DNA of 5,630 nucleotides from an uncultured Thalassospira sp. (lineage in GTDB: Bacteria; Pseudomonadota; Alphaproteobacteria; Rhodospirillales_A; Thalassospiraceae), in assembly GCA_946885765.1 (NCBI GenBank), contig CAMPHD010000233.1:1-5630 (forward strand), written 5' to 3'. The position numbers and the translations under genes are program-made. This document shows positions 5,423-5,630 of the stretch, piece by piece. Within the stretch, counting starts at the first letter, position 1; every line of letters begins with the position of its first letter. The notes beneath the pieces were generated by a model that saw only the letters and a program-made list of their open reading frames with translations, searched no databases and was not told the DNA's origin.

Positions 5423-5446
5423 AAAAGCCCGCGTAGTAGGGCCCTT
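5423..5446 (-). terminator. Attenuator-like hairpin in the helicase leader (tentative)
   Basis: In minus-strand RNA, AAGGGCCC (5446 to 5439) can pair with GGGCUUUU (5430 to 5423) around an 8-base loop. This gives eight pairs including two G-U, ending in four U residues. It lies about 93 bases before the TTG start and after the candidate promoter, the right place for premature termination or a leader switch. The U-tract is short and is interrupted by CC, so it would be a weak terminator. Confidence 0.3.
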
Positions 5447-5554
5447 CAATGCGGTTTTCCAGTAGATCACTCAACAGGCGAGGCCAATAAAGTCCCCTCT
5501 ACGCTTCTGGAGCGATCAAATAACAAGGGCACCATGCGCAGAGTTTTATCTGCT

Positions 5555-5560
5555 TGTCAA
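5555..5560 (-). promoter_or_regulatory. Candidate -35 element (TTGACA) for the helicase
   Basis: The minus strand reads a perfect TTGACA here. At 17-18 bp spacing the -10 region reads GCATGG or CATGGT, only a half match to TATAAT, so the promoter call is weak. The spacer is occupied by the inverted repeat GCAGA-TAAAAC-TCTGC, and the upstream side of the hexamer overlaps another inverted repeat (5558-5572). Both could be regulator sites or coincidence. Confidence 0.3.
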
Positions 5561-5594
5561 ACACCATGTTTGTCATAAGCCACGCTTAAATTGC

Positions 5595-5630
5595 AAACAA
5601 GCCCGTCGCTTAAGCATTCCGGGCTTGTTT
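5595..5630. terminator. Strong inverted repeat at the right edge, probable terminator of an outside gene
   Basis: AAACAAGCCCG (5595-5605) and CGGGCTTGTTT (5620-5630) are perfect 11-bp arms. The 14-base loop includes the small palindrome GCTTAAGC (5608-5615). The A/T-flanked GC stem can work in either direction. No plus-strand gene ends before it, so it most likely terminates a minus-strand gene to the right of the window; on that strand the stem is followed by TTTGCAATTT. The window ends at the arm, so the plus-strand tail cannot be assessed. Confidence 0.7.

Larger units (their letters stand above)
5331..5594 (-). promoter_or_regulatory. Helicase upstream region / probable long leader
   Basis: These 264 bp upstream of the helicase hold no convincing gene on either strand. 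Reading toward the helicase, they contain a CAAACA/TGTTTG inverted repeat (5558-5572), a consensus TTGACA (5555-5560), a GCAGA/TCTGC inverted repeat just inside it (5538-5553), an attenuator-like hairpin (5423-5446) and a small AAGGG/CCCTT hairpin (5366-5381). If TTGACA is the -35 element, the helicase mRNA would carry a leader of roughly 190-200 bases, in keeping with long leaders known for cold-shock and DEAD-box helicase genes. Several very short frames are open but lack ribosome-binding sites. Confidence 0.45.

Noticed and set aside
4338..5465. Long plus-strand open frame (375 codons) opposite the helicase core
   Set aside because: It lies entirely antisense to well-conserved helicase motifs, has no recognisable domain and is explained by codon bias of the real gene on the other strand.
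5384..5578. 64-codon plus-strand frame in the helicase upstream region
   Set aside because: No ribosome-binding site, no recognisable domain, Ser/Arg/Cys-rich composition; overlapping frames on the other strand are equally open.

Overview
The window looks like ordinary chromosomal DNA of an alphaproteobacterium. The evidence is moderate-to-high GC with a GC-rich third codon position, a MATGTVKWFN-type cold-shock protein, a RhlE-like DEAD-box helicase with a long Arg/Asn/Gly tail, and a polar amino-acid ABC transporter paired with a GntR/FCD regulator. A marine Rhodospirillales genus such as Thalassospira would fit, but this is only an impression. No rRNA, tRNA, CRISPR array, insertion sequence or phage gene was found.

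Left part (1-2239, minus strand, read right to left): a compact polar amino-acid ABC uptake operon. The order is periplasmic binding protein (1457-2239), permease B (733-1404), permease A (87-740), then the ATPase, of which only the first 33 codons are inside the window (1-100). The two permeases overlap by 8 bp, and permease A overlaps the ATPase by 14 bp, so the last three genes are probably translationally coupled.

Middle (2240-3227): a 204-bp divergent intergenic region separates the transporter from a GntR-family regulator of the FadR/FCD subfamily (2444-3121, plus strand). This spacer is rich in symmetry. It holds a perfect 17-bp operator-like palindrome with the GGT-N3-ACC core typical of FadR-type regulators, two palindromes that share an arm, and three GCATAAA half-sites. 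The simplest reading is that the regulator represses itself and senses a small carboxylate or amino acid to control the transporter. A bidirectional terminator lies between the regulator and the convergent cold-shock gene.

Right part (3228-5630, minus strand): a DEAD-box RNA helicase (3516-5330) is followed after 77 bp by a small cold-shock protein (3228-3437). The gap contains a strong 9-bp stem-loop without a U-tract. The helicase appears to start at TTG and is preceded by about 260 bp without a convincing gene. That stretch could hold a promoter, a long leader and an attenuator-like hairpin. A strong inverted repeat at the right edge is probably the terminator of a gene outside the window. 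Helicase and cold-shock protein both remodel RNA structure, so their adjacency suggests a cold-adaptation or RNA-chaperone pair.

Nothing here is clearly a new biological system. The points most worth checking are regulatory: the symmetric divergent promoter region, the stem-loop before the cold-shock gene, and the helicase leader.
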